DNA of 64,000 bases from Candidatus Hydrogenedentes bacterium ADurb.Bin170 (GTDB taxonomy: Bacteria; Hydrogenedentota; Hydrogenedentia; Hydrogenedentales; CAITNO01): contig MWCY01000006.1 in NCBI GenBank assembly GCA_002070275.1, positions 30,874 to 94,873 of the forward strand, read 5' to 3'. The notes beneath the pieces are model-generated. The model saw only the letters and a list, made by a program, of their open reading frames with translations. It made no database searches and was not told where the DNA came from. The position numbers were made by a program, and so were the translations under genes. Of the stretch, positions 18,564 to 26,647 are shown piece by piece (position 1 is the stretch's first letter; each line of letters starts with the position of its first letter).

Positions 18564-19322
18564 TTACTCATTTCCCAGCCAGGAGAGATTTTTCGAGGCC
18601 GCTGTGTGCGCTCCTGCAATCTGGAGAAAGATGTGGTCCAGCCCGCCCTCTTCCTGAAAGTCTTCTATGGTGCCCTGCTTTGCCAGATGCCCTTCACACA
18701 GAATGCCTATGTGCGTGCAGAGCTTTTCCATCACTTCCAGAATATGCGAAGTCAGAAAAACAGTGACGCCCCGTTTACGAAGACGTGAGAGCAGGTCGCG
18801 CATGATCCGGGAGGCGACAGCGTCCACACCCTCAAAGGGCTCGTCCAGAAAGAGCAGTTCAGGATCATGAATAACAGCGGCGCAGAGTGCCAGTTTTTTG
18901 CGCATGCCGTGGGAGTATTCGAGGATCAGTGTGCGGGCGGCAGTGTGCAGACTCAGCAGTTCGAGCAGTTCGTCGCAGCGCTTATCCACGACTGTGCCCG
19001 GAAGCCCGTACATGCGTCCGATGAAGCGCAGGTATTCAGGGCCGCTCAGATTTTCAAAAAGACAGAGATTCTCCGGCACGACACCGATGCGTCGTTTGAT
19101 TTCCAGACTGCTCCGCTGCAGATCAAAGCCCAGGATCCGCGCGCTGCCTGCATCAGGTGCCAATGTTCCGGTAAGCATTTTGATGGTTGTTGATTTTCCT
19201 GCCCCATTGGGCCCCAGAAAGCCGTAGAAGGAGCCTTTGGGAACTCTGAAATGAAGTTGATCAACCACGTTTCTGCCGCCGTAGCGTTTGGTCAGTCCCA
19301 GACTTTCGATGCAAATATTCAT
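18564..19322 (-). CDS. ABC transporter ATP-binding protein
   Basis: This 252-residue ATPase has Walker A GPNGAGKST (~residues 39-47), a signature variant YSHGMRKK instead of LSGGQ, and Walker B LLFLDEPFEGVD. It powers the adjacent permease. I chose ATG 19322 because it follows the upstream stop directly (TGATATG); ATG 19334 is possible but sits on its own ribosome binding site. The YSHGM signature recurs in the second ATPase at 46035-46784, typical of ABC-2 exporters of the antibiotic/lipid-type DrrA/NatA group. Confidence 0.92.
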   Translation of the reverse strand: MNICIESLGLTKRYGGRNVVDQLHFRVPKGSFYGFLGPNGAGKSTTIKMLTGTLAPDAGSARILGFDLQRSSLEIKRRIGVVPENLCLFENLSGPEYLRFIGRMYGLPGTVVDKRCDELLELLSLHTAARTLILEYSHGMRKKLALCAAVIHDPELLFLDEPFEGVDAVASRIMRDLLSRLRKRGVTVFLTSHILEVMEKLCTHIGILCEGHLAKQGTIEDFQEEGGLDHIFLQIAGAHTAASKNLSWLGNE

Positions 19323-19323
19323 A

Positions 19324-20259
19324 TCAGTGCGCATCTTCCAGGTTTTCAAAAAGAGCTTTCAGAACAGCGCTTTCCGGACGGAGGGCACGCGCCTCTTCCA
19401 GGCATGTTCTTGCGGCGGAAGTTTTGTGCTGCCGGATGTGCACCCGCCCTTCATTGAGCCAGGTGTTGAAGAGTTCGTCTTTGGTCTTTGCCTGCTTGCG
19501 CGCTTCCTGCCAGGCTTTTGCCGCTTTTTTCCAGTCAGGCTTTGCATCAAATTTTTCCGCAAGATAGAAATTCAGTGCATAGTCCTGCAGAATATCAAAA
19601 GCACGGGGGGCGTTTTTCACTGCCCTTTCCGACATTGACATCGCCTCTTCATAAATCTTTCTTTGTGTAATTTTGCGGGTGCTCATGACGGATTCAGGGT
19701 GAATCAGGTACACCTGCACAGTATTGAACAGAAAATCAGGGTTGTCGGGCTCTTCCTTGAGCGACTGCCAAAGGTACTCCAATCCTTGCCCGTACTGCCC
19801 CACATGGCAATACAGCATTCCCAGATTGTTGAGTGCTCTGCCCAGGCGGGGATTGAGCGCAACAGCCTGCCGCCAGTGTTTTTGCGCATCGTCTGTTTTT
19901 CCCTGAAAATCATACAGGAATTCCGCATAAAAATTGTGAAGCACAGCACTGTCCGGAAAGCGGAGCAGCGCTTCTTCATAGGCTGCTTGTATGGCGGAAA
20001 GACAGGCAGCAGCATGGCTTCGTGCTTCTTCAGTGCCGGGTCTGTTGTCCGGCTGCCCTTCTTTTCCTGCCGTATCTTCCAGCCGTCGCACCTGTATCAT
20101 CATCAGCTTGTCAAAGGTGCGCACCCGTGATTCCACTTCCTCCTGCGTCCCTTCAAGAGAGGGGATTTCTGGAGAGTCCGGCGCCGCCTCCGCCTGCAGC
20201 GGCAGCAAAAGAGCAGGGAACAGGAGCATAATGGCAGACACAAATAGTGGTAAAGGCAT
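19324..20259 (-). CDS. Secreted TPR-repeat protein
   Basis: The ~311-residue product has a Sec signal peptide (PLPLFVSAIMLLFPALLLPLQAEA) and several tetratricopeptide repeats (~residues 90-290), for example AALNPRLGRALNNLGMLYCHVGQY-type helix pairs. The start at 20259 is supported by AAGGAGG upstream and the signal peptide directly after it. The gene leads the operon with the ABC ATPase and permease, so it may act with that exporter in the periplasm. TPRs bind proteins; the partner is unknown. Confidence 0.8.
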   Translation of the reverse strand: MPLPLFVSAIMLLFPALLLPLQAEAAPDSPEIPSLEGTQEEVESRVRTFDKLMMIQVRRLEDTAGKEGQPDNRPGTEEARSHAAACLSAIQAAYEEALLRFPDSAVLHNFYAEFLYDFQGKTDDAQKHWRQAVALNPRLGRALNNLGMLYCHVGQYGQGLEYLWQSLKEEPDNPDFLFNTVQVYLIHPESVMSTRKITQRKIYEEAMSMSERAVKNAPRAFDILQDYALNFYLAEKFDAKPDWKKAAKAWQEARKQAKTKDELFNTWLNEGRVHIRQHKTSAARTCLEEARALRPESAVLKALFENLEDAH

Positions 20260-20446
20260 AAGAAGCGCATCCTCCTTAAGGAAAGATATCCGCATGTATT
20301 CACTGCAGGGCACTGTGATATTATACATAAGAAGCTGATGCAATACGCTCCGGTACGCCGGAGCCCTCGTGGTTTTTTATTTTTGAACAGCGGGGGGCAC
20401 GGCTTTACCCTGAACCCCGTAAAAATCTTCCGGAAGGACTCCAATT

Positions 20447-21106
20447 ATGGCTGAATGGACTGCACTCGAACAGGAAGTGATGGATGACATGTTGCGTCGC
20501 CGTCCGGATCTGAAATGCTGCGAAGAGGCGATGCGCCAGTTTAATGGGGCATTGAAAAACTGCTACGACAGGGGAGGTACTTTCTTCACCTGCGGCAACG
20601 GAGGCTCCTGCACCGATGCCCAGCATATTGTGGGGGAGTTGTGCAAAAGCTTTGAGCGTAAACGCCCCTTAACCAATGAAATCAGGGAAGCGCTTTCCAG
20701 CCAGCCGCTGGGCAATGAACTTGCCGACAATCTGGAGCGGGGGCTGCCTGCGGTTACATTGGGTCTGAACAGCGCATTGAAGACGGCGGTGGAAAATGAT
20801 ATCCCGCTCCGGGATATCGCCTTTGCCCAGGAGCTCAATGCCCTGATCCGACCCGGTGATATGCTTCTTGCCATCAGCACCAGCGGCAATGCGAAGAACT
20901 GCCTTATGGCAATGTCGGTGGCAAAGGCCTATGGCGGTATTGCCGCAGCACTGACAGGGCCCAGAGACAGCAATATGGCACGGCATGCCGATGTGATTAT
21001 TCAGGTTCCCGGAGGAAGCACCAAGGAAATACAGGAAGGGCATGCTGTGGTATGGCATACCCTTTGCTGTCTGATTGAAGTGGCTTATTTTCCGGAAATG
21101 CGATAA
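20447..21106 (+). CDS. SIS-domain phosphosugar isomerase, GmhA-like
   Basis: The 219-residue protein carries CGNGGSCTDAQHIVGEL (residues ~43-60) and STSGNAKN, the sugar-phosphate-binding blocks of sedoheptulose-7-phosphate isomerase. QEGHAVVWHTLCCLIE near the C-terminus supplies the catalytic His. GmhA makes the first intermediate of ADP-heptose for lipopolysaccharide. An unusual ~40-residue insertion (ERKRPLTNEIREALSSQPLG onward) sits between the two blocks. GGAAGGA lies eight bases before the ATG. Other SIS isomerase roles are possible. Confidence 0.82.
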   Translation: MAEWTALEQEVMDDMLRRRPDLKCCEEAMRQFNGALKNCYDRGGTFFTCGNGGSCTDAQHIVGELCKSFERKRPLTNEIREALSSQPLGNELADNLERGLPAVTLGLNSALKTAVENDIPLRDIAFAQELNALIRPGDMLLAISTSGNAKNCLMAMSVAKAYGGIAAALTGPRDSNMARHADVIIQVPGGSTKEIQEGHAVVWHTLCCLIEVAYFPEMR

Positions 21107-21153
21107 CAGAACACTTGAGCATCAATACGATATAAAGCGGAGAAGGAAATATC

Positions 21154-22104
21154 ATGAGTCAGAAAAAAGCGATTAAGATTGCCTGCATTGGAGCCGGAAA
21201 TGTCGGTGCCACGGCCGCCCAGTTCTGTCTGGAACTGGAACTCGGCAATGTCGTTCTCACGGATATTGTGGAAGGGCTGCCCCAGGGCAAAGCGCTGGAT
21301 ATGACCCAGGCGGGACCTATCCGTGGCTATGGATCTGTCTGCACAGGCACCAATGATTATGCCGACATTGCCGGAGCGGATCTTGTTATCGTAACGGCAG
21401 GGCTTCCCCGCAAACCCGGTATGACCCGGCTGGATCTGCTTGAAAAAAACGGCAGCATTATCGCCGGAATTTGTGATGCCATTAAAACGCACGCACCCGA
21501 TTCCACTGTAATTATTGTGACCAATCCTCTGGACGTGATGGCGTATCTCGCCTATCAGAAACTCGGTTTCCCCAAAAACCGCGTTCTGGGCATGGCAGGC
21601 TGTCTCGACAGCGCCCGCATGAGTGCGTTTATTGCCATGGAACTCAATGTCAGCATGAAAAATATAAACACCATGGTACTCGGTTCCCACGGTGACACCA
21701 TGGTGCCCCTGCCTGCTTATACCACTGTTTCAGGTGTGCCGGTTACCGAGCTGATTGCGCCGGAACGTCTTGAAGCGATTATTGCGCGCACCCGTGACGG
21801 CGGCGGTGAGATTGTGCGTCTTCTGAAAACGGGAAGTGCCTTCTACGCTCCGGCGGCAGGTGCCGTACGCATGGCACAGGCGATTCTCCGCAATGAGCGG
21901 CAGCTGCTCCCCTGTGCCGCACTGCTGGAAGGCGAATACGGGCTGTCCGATGTCTTTGTCGGCGTGCCCTGCATTCTTGGACAGAACGGCATCGAAAGCA
22001 TTCAGCCGCTGGCATTGAGGGATGAGGAGCAGGCGGCTCTGGAACGGTCTGCCGCTGAAGTGCGTGAGGGCATCGACGGACTCCGGTCACTGGGGCTGCT
22101 GTAA
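21154..22104 (+). CDS. mdh: Malate dehydrogenase (LDH-like type)
   Basis: The 316-residue NAD-dependent enzyme interconverts malate and oxaloacetate. It shows the dinucleotide loop GAGNVGATAA, substrate-binding arginines in GLPRKPGMTRLDLL, VTNPLDVMAY and the catalytic His block LGSHGDTMVPL. The RKPGM loop is typical of malate rather than lactate dehydrogenases. AGAAGGA lies six bases before the ATG. It follows the GmhA-like gene by 47 bp and ends in a strong terminator. Confidence 0.94.
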   Translation: MSQKKAIKIACIGAGNVGATAAQFCLELELGNVVLTDIVEGLPQGKALDMTQAGPIRGYGSVCTGTNDYADIAGADLVIVTAGLPRKPGMTRLDLLEKNGSIIAGICDAIKTHAPDSTVIIVTNPLDVMAYLAYQKLGFPKNRVLGMAGCLDSARMSAFIAMELNVSMKNINTMVLGSHGDTMVPLPAYTTVSGVPVTELIAPERLEAIIARTRDGGGEIVRLLKTGSAFYAPAAGAVRMAQAILRNERQLLPCAALLEGEYGLSDVFVGVPCILGQNGIESIQPLALRDEEQAALERSAAEVREGIDGLRSLGLL

Positions 22105-22131
22105 AAACGATCCATGATTCCAACGGTTCCG

Positions 22132-22170
22132 CAGCGGAAGGCGTCAGCGTCTTCCGCTGTTTTTATTTCT
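22132..22170 (+). terminator. Rho-independent terminator after mdh
   Basis: The stem CAGCGGAAG (22132-22140) pairs with CTTCCGCTG (22151-22159). Three inner pairs extend it to a 12-bp stem with a TCAG loop, followed by TTTTTATTT. It stops the mdh transcript just before the convergent antiporter gene. No T-tract follows on the minus strand. Confidence 0.85.
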
Positions 22171-22176
22171 GGCGTT

Positions 22177-23637
22177 TCAGTCTTCTGCCGGCTTCTCTTC
22201 TTCGTATTTGATGCTGATGTGAAAGGCTGCCAGCACGACAGCAACGACCGGGTTAATGAGATTGAAGAAGCAGAAAGGCAGGTAGGCAAAGGTGGCAACA
22301 CCCAGCACGCCCGCCGCAAAGGCACCGCAGGTGTTCCAGGGAACGAGCACAGAGGTGAGAGTGCCGCCATCTTCCAGTGCCCGGGAAAGATTGCGTACAT
22401 CCAGTCTGTAGTGCTGGTATGCGCTCCGGAACATTCTGCCCGGAAACACGATAGCCAGGTACTGGTCGGAGAGAAAGATGTTGCAGAGGATACAGGAACC
22501 TATCGTGGACGCAATGAGCGTGGCAATGCCGCGTACTTTGCTGAGGACTGCCTGCGCAAGACGCTCCATCAATCCTGTCGCTTCCATGGCACCGCCAAAA
22601 AACATGGCTGCCAGAATCAGAGAGACTGTATCGTACATGGCCGCCATACCACCCCGGGACAGAAGCGTATCCGTGAGAGGCTGCCCGCTTTCCAGTCTGA
22701 ACCCTTCGTATGCGGTAAGCAGAATCATTTTATACTGTTCCAGAGCGGACAGACTTTCTCCGGCGGGAGAGAGAAAACGCTGCGGCTGAAAAAGGAGTGC
22801 CGCTGCAGCGCCGAGCAGCGTGCCGATGGTGAGGGCGGGAATAGCTTTGATGCCCTTTGCCGCCATAACGATTACCAGCAGCGGGATCAGCATGAGGTAC
22901 CAGCGCACGGAAAAACTGGCAGCAATTCCGTCGAGGATTTCGGATACAGCCGCATTGTTATAGGCACCGGGTGTATAAAAGAGACTGATCCCCGTAAAAA
23001 TAAGCAGGGCGATCAGGAAACTGGGTATGGTGCTGTAGAGCATGTGGCGAATATGAGTGAAGAGCTCGCTTCCCGATACAGCAGGCGCAAGGTTGGTGGT
23101 GTCGGATAAAGGCGAGAGTTTGTCGCCGAAGTAGGCGCCGGAAACAATGGCGCCCGCCACCAGAGGATCCGGAAAAGATAAAGCCCTGCCAATGCCGAGA
23201 AGGGCTATACCCACGGTACCCATGGTTGACCAGCTGCTGCCGACTGCCAACGACACAATGGAGCAGATCAGGCAGGCGGAGGGCAGAAAAACAGCAGGGG
23301 TAAAAAGCTGAATGCCGTAGTAGATCATGGAGGGGACAATACCACTCAGTATCCACAATCCGATGAGGCAGCCCACCGTCAGAAGGATCAGCACCGCCTC
23401 CATGGCGAGGACGATGGATTGGATGGCTTTTGCTTCTATGTCCTTGTAGCTGAGCGCCAGAAGAATCCAGCCCAGCGTGACCACCAGAACACCGCTCAGA
23501 AGCAATGCCATCTGATTGGGGCCCGAACTTGCATCTTCGCCGAAACACCAGGCGTTGAGCATGACCAGCACGATCAGCACGGCACAGGGCAGAAGCGCCA
23601 CACTGAAACGTACCTTTGCAGGTTCGGTCCGGATCAT
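22177..23637 (-). CDS. nhaC: Na+/H+ antiporter, NhaC family
   Basis: This 486-residue protein has about 12 membrane helices. The block GAYFGDKLSPLSDTTNLAPA, the hallmark of NhaC/MleN-type antiporters, lies near residues 164-183. Such proteins exchange sodium for protons, and relatives exchange malate/lactate, which is notable beside mdh, though the genes are convergent. AAAGGAG lies 11 bases before the ATG. Whether it carries malate-lactate or only cations cannot be told. Confidence 0.88.
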   Translation of the reverse strand: MIRTEPAKVRFSVALLPCAVLIVLVMLNAWCFGEDASSGPNQMALLLSGVLVVTLGWILLALSYKDIEAKAIQSIVLAMEAVLILLTVGCLIGLWILSGIVPSMIYYGIQLFTPAVFLPSACLICSIVSLAVGSSWSTMGTVGIALLGIGRALSFPDPLVAGAIVSGAYFGDKLSPLSDTTNLAPAVSGSELFTHIRHMLYSTIPSFLIALLIFTGISLFYTPGAYNNAAVSEILDGIAASFSVRWYLMLIPLLVIVMAAKGIKAIPALTIGTLLGAAAALLFQPQRFLSPAGESLSALEQYKMILLTAYEGFRLESGQPLTDTLLSRGGMAAMYDTVSLILAAMFFGGAMEATGLMERLAQAVLSKVRGIATLIASTIGSCILCNIFLSDQYLAIVFPGRMFRSAYQHYRLDVRNLSRALEDGGTLTSVLVPWNTCGAFAAGVLGVATFAYLPFCFFNLINPVVAVVLAAFHISIKYEEEKPAED

Positions 23638-23744
23638 AAATGGGTGCTCCTTTGCTGGCAGTGAATCAAAACTGCCCCGTCCGCAGCGTCAATGTTTAAA
23701 AGAAAAAGTGGTATCAGGAATCTGTTGGCTTCCCGAAAAAATAG

Positions 23745-23933
23745 TCACGCATCCTCCTGACCGGTTTCTTCCCTGCTGGCGGGCGCCTCTGTACTAGAGG
23801 CGGAGCGAAGGTTCTCTGCTTCCTGCTCCCGGCTGAGCTCCTGATTTTCCGGATGCCGCGGGCAGGTTGGAATGCAGGCAAAGCAGCTGCCGTAGCAGCG
23901 CTCATCTTCGGGGTCAACGGGGTGTACCGGCAT
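23745..23933 (-). CDS. Possible small Cys-rich protein
   Basis: This 62-residue frame starts with ATG 23933, 20 bases inside the end of the GH172-like gene. It contains RCYGSCFACIPTCPRHP (four Cys) at residues 12-28, followed by a Glu/Ser/Ala-rich acidic tail. The Cys spacing could bind a metal. The overlap with the upstream gene and the non-random composition hint at a real gene, but no family is recognised. I see no strong ribosome binding site, and it may be chance. Confidence 0.35.
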   Translation of the reverse strand: MPVHPVDPEDERCYGSCFACIPTCPRHPENQELSREQEAENLRSASSTEAPASREETGQEDA

Positions 23934-25155
23934 CCCGGCGCTCTCCTATAGCAGTCAGCCGTTCAGCAAGCGGAGCAATGGGCGGCGCCTGATTTTCCGG
24001 CGCATCCAGATAAAAGAAAGTAACGGCGCACACATCGTCCCGGCGATAGAAGTTTGTCCAGCCGTAAGGGATGCCGGGATCATTCAGGGAGCGGGGCGGT
24101 TCCGATTCGAGGAGGGGCACAAAGCCGTCCTGGGCACCAACAGAGATGGGAAGGATTTCCACTCCTTTGCTTAGCATTTCTTTGACATATTCCTGCATGG
24201 CGCCGCCGATCTGCTGAATGGTGACCCGGATATCCTGATGAAAAAATACCGGATCGGGGATATGATAGCGGTACATAGTCCAATACTGATTTACATTGTC
24301 GATGAGCAGGGAACCCTGATAAGGATGAGCAAATTCTCCCTGGAAATAGCCGGTGCCCACGTAATCTTCCGTGCCTGTTCCGATCAGTGTAGGCAGGGCA
24401 GTATCGCCGTCCAGATAAATCTTCACTTCACCCTCACCCCACCAGCCGAGATTGTCCGGGTGTCCGATAATGCCGAGATGGGTTCCCAGATAACGCCCTT
24501 TTCCTGTGGTGCGGGGCAGGATTTCGAAGTCCCGGCGCAATTCTGTATAACGTTCGCGGTGCCAGACAGCGTGAAAATAAAGGGGTTTTTCTTCAAACTT
24601 CATCTCGGAATAGTTGATGTCGTAAAAGAACTGCGGCAGATCTTCATCGGATTCGTTGGTAAAGGTAATGCGTGCATGAGTCTGAAAAGGCATAGGGATG
24701 GTGAAGTTGAAAGAACGTCCTTCAGGGCTGCTGAAGAGGTCGTTGTGGAATGGCCGGACTTCTCCCAGAATCGCACCGAAAAAATCGCCGAAAGGTACTT
24801 CCACAGCAGGTTTTTCCGCCTGATCCCAGTACATACGCAGGACAAAAGAACGGAGATCGCGCGGGCTGCGCTTGGGAAGCGTGCACCACATACGGTGAAT
24901 AAGCCCGCTGCCCGATACATCCATCAATACTTTTTCTTCTCCTGCTTTGATGACCTGAAAAGCGGCACCCTTGGCTCCGCCGTTGGCAGTACCGCCCGAG
25001 CCTTTTGCCGCATCGGGATTCTCAAAACTGACCCAGCGGCTCCGGACATTGTCTTCCATCCGATAAAGCGGCGCACCTTCGGCGTAAAGTCCGGATGAAG
25101 CGGTCAGCGTAAAAAGGAAGAGAGCAGCCGACAGGGGCGCAATATATGTTTCCAT
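23914..25155 (-). CDS. Secreted GH172 / DUF2961 glycoside hydrolase-like protein
   Basis: The ~413-residue product has a Sec signal peptide (PLSAALFLFTLTASSGLYA). The body has the DUF2961 pattern: SRWVSFENPDAAKGSGG, SGSGLIHRMW, EVPFGDFFGA, and further on GTGTEDYVGTGYF and YRYHIPDPVFF. The family now includes GH172 enzymes that cleave or cyclise fructofuranosides and arabinofuranosides, with catalytic Glu in the GTGTEDY region. The protein is probably periplasmic or extracellular. I chose ATG 25155 over the GTG seven codons upstream because the signal peptide begins there. It neighbours a metallophosphoesterase-like gene. Confidence 0.85.
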   Translation of the reverse strand: METYIAPLSAALFLFTLTASSGLYAEGAPLYRMEDNVRSRWVSFENPDAAKGSGGTANGGAKGAAFQVIKAGEEKVLMDVSGSGLIHRMWCTLPKRSPRDLRSFVLRMYWDQAEKPAVEVPFGDFFGAILGEVRPFHNDLFSSPEGRSFNFTIPMPFQTHARITFTNESDEDLPQFFYDINYSEMKFEEKPLYFHAVWHRERYTELRRDFEILPRTTGKGRYLGTHLGIIGHPDNLGWWGEGEVKIYLDGDTALPTLIGTGTEDYVGTGYFQGEFAHPYQGSLLIDNVNQYWTMYRYHIPDPVFFHQDIRVTIQQIGGAMQEYVKEMLSKGVEILPISVGAQDGFVPLLESEPPRSLNDPGIPYGWTNFYRRDDVCAVTFFYLDAPENQAPPIAPLAERLTAIGERRDAGTPR

Positions 25156-25200
25156 CGCAGTTTTGTCTCCATTCACAGAGGCTTATGCCCCGATGTCATG

Positions 25201-25800
25201 TCAGAGTGTGACGACCCGGGCTTCAAAAGGGGACACTTCTGTATCAATAAGAGTATAACGGATTTGGCCTTCCCGGGAGAGCAAGGTCCCCGCTGAGGCG
25301 AAAAGCGTTCCGTCAGCATCAACGGAAAAAGGCTCGGTCGAACCGCCGCTGATAATGATTCGGGCGGTGCACGCTTCACGCTGGCGCTGAAATTTCAGGA
25401 AGCTCGTGTCTTTTGTGAGTGTTTCTGAAGGGCTGTTTACGGCACCGTGGCAGAGCAGCCATTCCACGCCTTCCCGGATGAAGCTCCGCTTACGAGGCAG
25501 CCCATTCAGGAATTCGATGGCGCTGCTGTCGAGCAGCGCATAGCTTTTCTCCAATTCAGCCGCCTCGGGAAGCCGCTTCGCTTTTGCTTTACGCGAGACC
25601 AGTGCACGGTCAAGTCGTCCCTGCACTGCCGTTACGGCACGTTCCCGCAAAAGCTTCACACAGGCGGACGCACCCTCGGGTGCAAGGCAAATATTTCCGG
25701 TATGCACGACCTCGCGGATGCCTTCCTCTTCCAGATGATCCAGAACGGTCTGCAATGAACAGGCGTTGCTGAGAATGTCGCCGATGACTGCTAGAAACAT
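25201..25800 (-). CDS. Calcineurin-like metallophosphoesterase homologue with missing metal ligands
   Basis: The 199-residue protein follows the YfcE/MPE layout, but the key residues are altered. GDxHG reads GDILSN (residues 7-12), with Leu10 for His. The second block GD reads TGNI (Asn36), GNHD reads GRLD, and GHTH reads GGST. Only Asp8, a His in LCHGAVNSP and Asp64 remain. Family members hydrolyse phosphodiesters, whereas this one is predicted to be inactive or to have another role. The ATG at 25800 has no clear ribosome binding site. A LacI-like operator lies ~92 bp upstream. Confidence 0.65.
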   Translation of the reverse strand: MFLAVIGDILSNACSLQTVLDHLEEEGIREVVHTGNICLAPEGASACVKLLRERAVTAVQGRLDRALVSRKAKAKRLPEAAELEKSYALLDSSAIEFLNGLPRKRSFIREGVEWLLCHGAVNSPSETLTKDTSFLKFQRQREACTARIIISGGSTEPFSVDADGTLFASAGTLLSREGQIRYTLIDTEVSPFEARVVTL

Positions 25801-25891
25801 AATAATGGTGCTCGTTTCGGGTAGGAAAATCTCTTGTATTTTTCTGCAAAGCAGCGTTTTATTGCGTATGCCTGCCTTGCCCTTAGAGTAT

Positions 25892-25905
25892 TGAAAGCGC
25901 TTTTA
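25892..25905. promoter_or_regulatory. LacI/CcpA-type operator candidate
   Basis: TGAAAGCGCTTTTA contains the 10-bp palindrome AAAGCGCTTT and matches the cre-type consensus TGWAANCGNTWWCA at all but one position. LacI-family regulators bind such sites. It lies ~92 bp upstream of the metallophosphoesterase-like gene. No LacI gene is in the window. Confidence 0.4.
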
Positions 25906-26062
25906 AGTTGTCAAATAGTCTGTATGAACTTGTTTGAGTCGCCCTGTTCGGATACACTTTTGCAGTGTGTTAAACAAGAGCCCGCTGCAGTGCCATAACA
26001 CAGACTTGACACTGCTTTTAAAATTATGCACATTATACCTGTAAATCATAGCGCTTTTGTTG

Positions 26063-26068
26063 TATAAT
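26063..26068 (+). promoter_or_regulatory. -10 box candidate for the HU-like gene
   Basis: A perfect TATAAT preceded by TTGTTG lies 126 bp upstream of ATG 26194. The -35 region (TGTAAA around 26040) is a weak match. Confidence 0.4.
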
Positions 26069-26193
26069 TGAATCAGCCCCCTGGCATTTGCCCGGAGTTG
26101 AGAGGAATGTACTGTTTTTCGCCGTTTCAGCGCAAGGTGCACTGCAACGATGTTTTAGGATCTCCAAACTTTTTCGAAGGAGGAAACTCACCC

Positions 26194-26508
26194 ATGGCCA
26201 TTAAAAAAGCCAAAGCCACCGACAAAGCATTGACAAAAGCCGCAACACTGACCGTCCTTGCCGAAGAGACCGGACTGACCAAGAAAGACGTCGCGAATCT
26301 TCTCGACGTTCTGGCGAATCTTGCTTATGCGCAGGCCCCCGCCGGCTTCACGCTTCCCGGGCTCGGCAAACTGAAACTCGTCCAGCGCGCTGCCCGCACA
26401 GGCCGCAACCCTGCAACGGGTGAAGCGATCAAGATTCCTGCGAAAAAAGTGCTGAAGTTCACGATTGCCAAAGCTGCCAAAGACGCTGTTTGCCCGGTTA
26501 AAAAATAA
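26194..26508 (+). CDS. HU/IHF-type DNA-binding protein
   Basis: The 104-residue basic protein matches the HU fold. It has an N-terminal helical half (AATLTVLAEETGLTKKDVANLLDVLANLA), the strand turn FTLPGLGKLKLVQR, and the DNA-minor-groove arm with GRNPATGEAIKIPAKKVLKF, the family signature. HU bends DNA and packs the nucleoid. AAGGAGG (26177-26183) lies ten bases before the ATG, much stronger than most sites here, which fits an abundant protein. The frame opens further upstream, but that part is leader. A terminator follows. Confidence 0.93.
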   Translation: MAIKKAKATDKALTKAATLTVLAEETGLTKKDVANLLDVLANLAYAQAPAGFTLPGLGKLKLVQRAARTGRNPATGEAIKIPAKKVLKFTIAKAAKDAVCPVKK

Positions 26509-26531
26509 CCGCCTTTTTCTGTGTTTGCTCT

Positions 26532-26566
26532 GCCCGGAACCGTGCTGTTCCGGGCTTTTGTTTTTT
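26532..26566 (+). terminator. Rho-independent terminator after the HU gene
   Basis: GCCCGGAAC (26532-26540) pairs with GTTCCGGGC (26547-26555) across a 6-base loop, followed by TTTTGTTTTTT. Confidence 0.9.
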
Positions 26567-26647
26567 ACTGCGCCGCTGTGATACAACACGGGACAGGGGA
26601 TAGTAGTCGTCATAAAAGGCTTTTCAATCCTGAAAGGAGTTGTAGGC

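Larger units (their letters stand above)
25801..26193. other. Intergenic leader between the metallophosphoesterase-like gene and the HU gene
   Basis: The 393 bp are divergent upstream DNA for two genes. They hold the LacI-like operator, a TTGACA at 26006-26011 with no well-spaced -10, the HU promoter candidate and a ~125-base HU leader. I see no coding sequence with a credible ribosome binding site and no recognised riboswitch. Confidence 0.6.
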
